A DNA stretch of 64,000 nucleotides from Acholeplasma equifetale ATCC 29724 (lineage in GTDB: Bacteria; Bacillota_I; Bacilli_A; Acholeplasmatales; Acholeplasmataceae). Of this stretch, positions 62,304 through 64,000 are shown piece by piece (position 1 is the first letter of the stretch; each line of letters opens with the position of its first letter). The stretch covers positions 248,001-312,000 of the forward strand of contig NZ_JHXL01000001.1 of the NCBI RefSeq assembly GCF_000687735.1, given 5' to 3'. Below the pieces are notes generated by a model. That model did no database searches. It was not told the DNA's origin and saw only the letters and a list, made by a program, of their open reading frames with translations. The translations under genes were made by a program, and so were the position numbers.

Positions 62304-63218
62304 ATGGATGATTTTGAAATTTTAGTTTTAGTTTTAATTTTAATATTTGTTGTTATTGCAATTATATTAATTTCAGGGATTCGTGTTGTTACACAATCAA
62401 AAAAATACGTTATCGAACGTTTAGGTGGTTACCACACTACATGGGGTGTAGGTGTCCATTGGTTAATTCCATTTATTGATAGAGTTGTTTCGGTTGTATC
62501 TTTAAAGGAGCAAGTTAAAGACTTTGATCCACAAGCTGTTATTACTAAAGACAACGTCACAATTCAAATTGATACGATTGTATTTTTCCAAGTTACTGAT
62601 CCAAAACTATATGCTTATGGTGTAGAAAACCCAATAATGGCTATTGAATCACTATCTGCTACTACTTTAAGAAACATAATTGGTGAATTAGACTTAGATG
62701 AAACATTAACATCTAGAGATATAATCAATACTAAGATGCGTACAATTCTTGATGAAGCTACTGACAAATGGGGTATTAAAGTAAACAGAGTTGAAGTTAA
62801 AAACATTATGCCTCCAAAAGATATTCGTGAATCTATGGAAAAACAAATGCGAGCAGAACGTGAAAGACGTCAAACAATTTTAATTGCTGAAGGGGAAAAA
62901 ACAGCTAAAATTTTAGAGGCTGAAGGATATAGCCAATCTACAATTTTAAGAGCTGAAGCTGAAATGCGTGCTAAAATCTTAGAAGCTGAAGGGGAAGCTG
63001 AATCAATTCGTAAATTAAAAGAAGCTGAAGCTTTAGGTATTAAATTAATTAAAGAGGCTGGTGCTGATGATGCAGTATTAAAAATCAAGGCATATGAAGC
63101 TTTAGCGCAAGTTGCTGATGGTCAATCAACAAAAATTATTGTTCCATCAAATTTAGCTGAATTAGCAGGTACAATCACAGGATTATCTGAAGCAGTTAAA
63201 GATACAAAAAACAAATAA
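62304..63218 (+). CDS. SPFH/Band 7 membrane scaffold (QmcA/HflK-like)
   Basis: Protein of 304 residues. One N-terminal membrane helix (about 8-28), then an SPFH domain (about 30-190) with VPWGVGVHWLIPFIDRV-like sequence, then a long helical coiled coil with a repeated AEGE/AEAE pattern (about 195-260). It forms membrane microdomain scaffolds and may regulate membrane proteases. It ends with a strong hairpin at 63231. Confidence 0.92.
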   Translation: MDDFEILVLVLILIFVVIAIILISGIRVVTQSKKYVIERLGGYHTTWGVGVHWLIPFIDRVVSVVSLKEQVKDFDPQAVITKDNVTIQIDTIVFFQVTDPKLYAYGVENPIMAIESLSATTLRNIIGELDLDETLTSRDIINTKMRTILDEATDKWGIKVNRVEVKNIMPPKDIRESMEKQMRAERERRQTILIAEGEKTAKILEAEGYSQSTILRAEAEMRAKILEAEGEAESIRKLKEAEALGIKLIKEAGADDAVLKIKAYEALAQVADGQSTKIIVPSNLAELAGTITGLSEAVKDTKNK

Positions 63219-63230
63219 TTAATCCTAAAT

Positions 63231-63266
63231 AAAAACTCAGTCTAAAATATAGACTGAGTTTTTTTA
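63231..63266. terminator. bidirectional terminator (SPFH operon / M42 gene)
   Basis: AAAAACTCAGTCTA and TAGACTGAGTTTTTTTA pair around a short loop between convergent genes. Confidence 0.85.
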
Positions 63267-64000
63267 TCCTAATATAATTTGATTAATTTTTTCTTCATCT
63301 AATGACTCAACAAATTTAATAAGTAATTGAATCGTATTTAAAACATCATTTTTATCAATAACTGCATAGTTTGAATGAATATATCTAGTTGGAATGCCGA
63401 TAAATAGTGATGGTGCTCCTGCTTTTGATAAACTCATCATTGCTGCATCAGTACGTCCAAAATTCATTACAGATTCTTGATATGGAATATTGTTTTCTTT
63501 AGCAATATTTAAGACATAATGACGTAAACCTTGATGTGCAATTAATCCCGCATCATAAGCATAAATTTGTGGCCCTGCTCCTAGTGTATTACCTTCTTTG
63601 TCGCCACCTGGAACATCAAATCCAGCACCAACATCAACAGCAATCGCTAAATCTGGTTCTACTAAATATGAAATTGTTTTGGCACCTTTTAATCCAAACT
63701 CTTCTGATACAGTAAATGCTGTATGTAATTCACAGTTAATTTTTCCAATGTTTTTATAAACTTCTTTTAAAATATATACACCAATACGATCATCTAAAGC
63801 TTTTGAAGCTATTTTATCGTTAGCTAGTTCAACTAAATCTCCTATAGGTGTAATCATATCACCGATTTGAATACCAGCTTTTAACACTTCTTCTTTCGAT
63901 TTAAAACCAGCATCCAAAAAGAAATCTTTCATTGGAAGTGCTTTTTCTTTTTCATCTACTGATCTTAACATTAACGGTTTATGTGCCATTAATGCTGGAT
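63264..64000 (-). CDS. M42 family metallopeptidase, partial (5' end outside window)
   Basis: The frame is open through the right edge (PALMAHKPLML reads on beyond the Met at 63989), so the true start is outside. The visible part has ALDDRIGVYIL with a zinc-binding Asp, VSEEFGLKGAKT with catalytic/zinc Glu residues, and DAGLIAHQG and RTDAAMMSLSKAG, the co-catalytic M42 site. It is a glutamyl aminopeptidase or endoglucanase-M-like enzyme of the cytoplasm. The likely role is peptide turnover. Confidence 0.88.
   Translation of the reverse strand, partial: PALMAHKPLMLRSVDEKEKALPMKDFFLDAGFKSKEEVLKAGIQIGDMITPIGDLVELANDKIASKALDDRIGVYILKEVYKNIGKINCELHTAFTVSEEFGLKGAKTISYLVEPDLAIAVDVGAGFDVPGGDKEGNTLGAGPQIYAYDAGLIAHQGLRHYVLNIAKENNIPYQESVMNFGRTDAAMMSLSKAGAPSLFIGIPTRYIHSNYAVIDKNDVLNTIQLLIKFVESLDEEKINQIILG

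Overview
The window looks like a chromosome segment of a very AT-rich, low-GC Gram-positive bacterium, most likely an Acholeplasma-type mollicute or a close relative. The reasons are the strong A/T codon bias, Firmicute-type genes (rnhC, mutS2, recU, rnjA-like, darA, rarA, ylbL-like, T-box and TPP/Mn riboswitches), ECF-type vitamin uptake, and a mevalonate operon. TGA is used as a stop (for example at the end of the cyclophilin gene, 31536-31538), so this is not the UGA=Trp code of Mycoplasma. The genus call is inference.

Bases 1-20300 are an accessory defence island, almost entirely on the minus strand. In transcription order (right to left) it holds: (a) a type III-like restriction module, made of a small XRE regulator, a Mod-like beta-class DNA methyltransferase, a compact Res-like helicase-nuclease, an uncharacterised PD-(D/E)XK-like protein and a frameshifted DUF4268 gene; (b) a stretch of gene debris (IS21 istB tail, HEPN-like fragment, possible serine-recombinase tail); (c) an extra RNase III/dsRBD protein preceded by an RNA hairpin that looks like an intrinsic terminator; (d) an XRE regulator, a GIY-YIG nuclease broken by one in-frame TAA, and an orphan protein; (e) a complete type I R-M operon (XRE regulator, hsdR, hsdM, hsdS); (f) a Hachiman-type hamA-hamB pair; (g) the start of an IS21-family transposase running off the left edge. 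Three of these modules are headed by very similar ~65-residue XRE regulators.

The island ends beside the tmRNA gene ssrA (20318-20664, minus), whose tag reads GNQTFAYAA. From there to the right edge the window is core genome: thpR, an ECF S component, a large 5'-nucleotidase lipoprotein, an acyl-ACP thioesterase, the lower mevalonate pathway (mvk, mvaD, phosphomevalonate kinase, fni), a cyclophilin with pseudouridine catabolism genes, a yybP-ykoY (Mn2+) riboswitch in front of a P-type ATPase, RNase P RNA, pnp, rpsO, darA, ribF, truB, trxA, mutS2 and rnhC. These are followed by an rluD-type gene with a ylbL-like/comEB/msrA group, a T-box controlled GNAT-hisS-aspS operon, dtd-rel-apt, rarA, a cation diffusion facilitator, RNase J, recU, thiT under a TPP riboswitch, an nfeD-SPFH operon and a partial M42 peptidase.

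The parts most worth a second look are the type III-like module with three nuclease-like proteins, the RNase III gene with its terminated leader, the shared XRE regulators, and the recently broken GIY-YIG and DUF4268 genes. All calls were made by reading the sequence; no database search was run.
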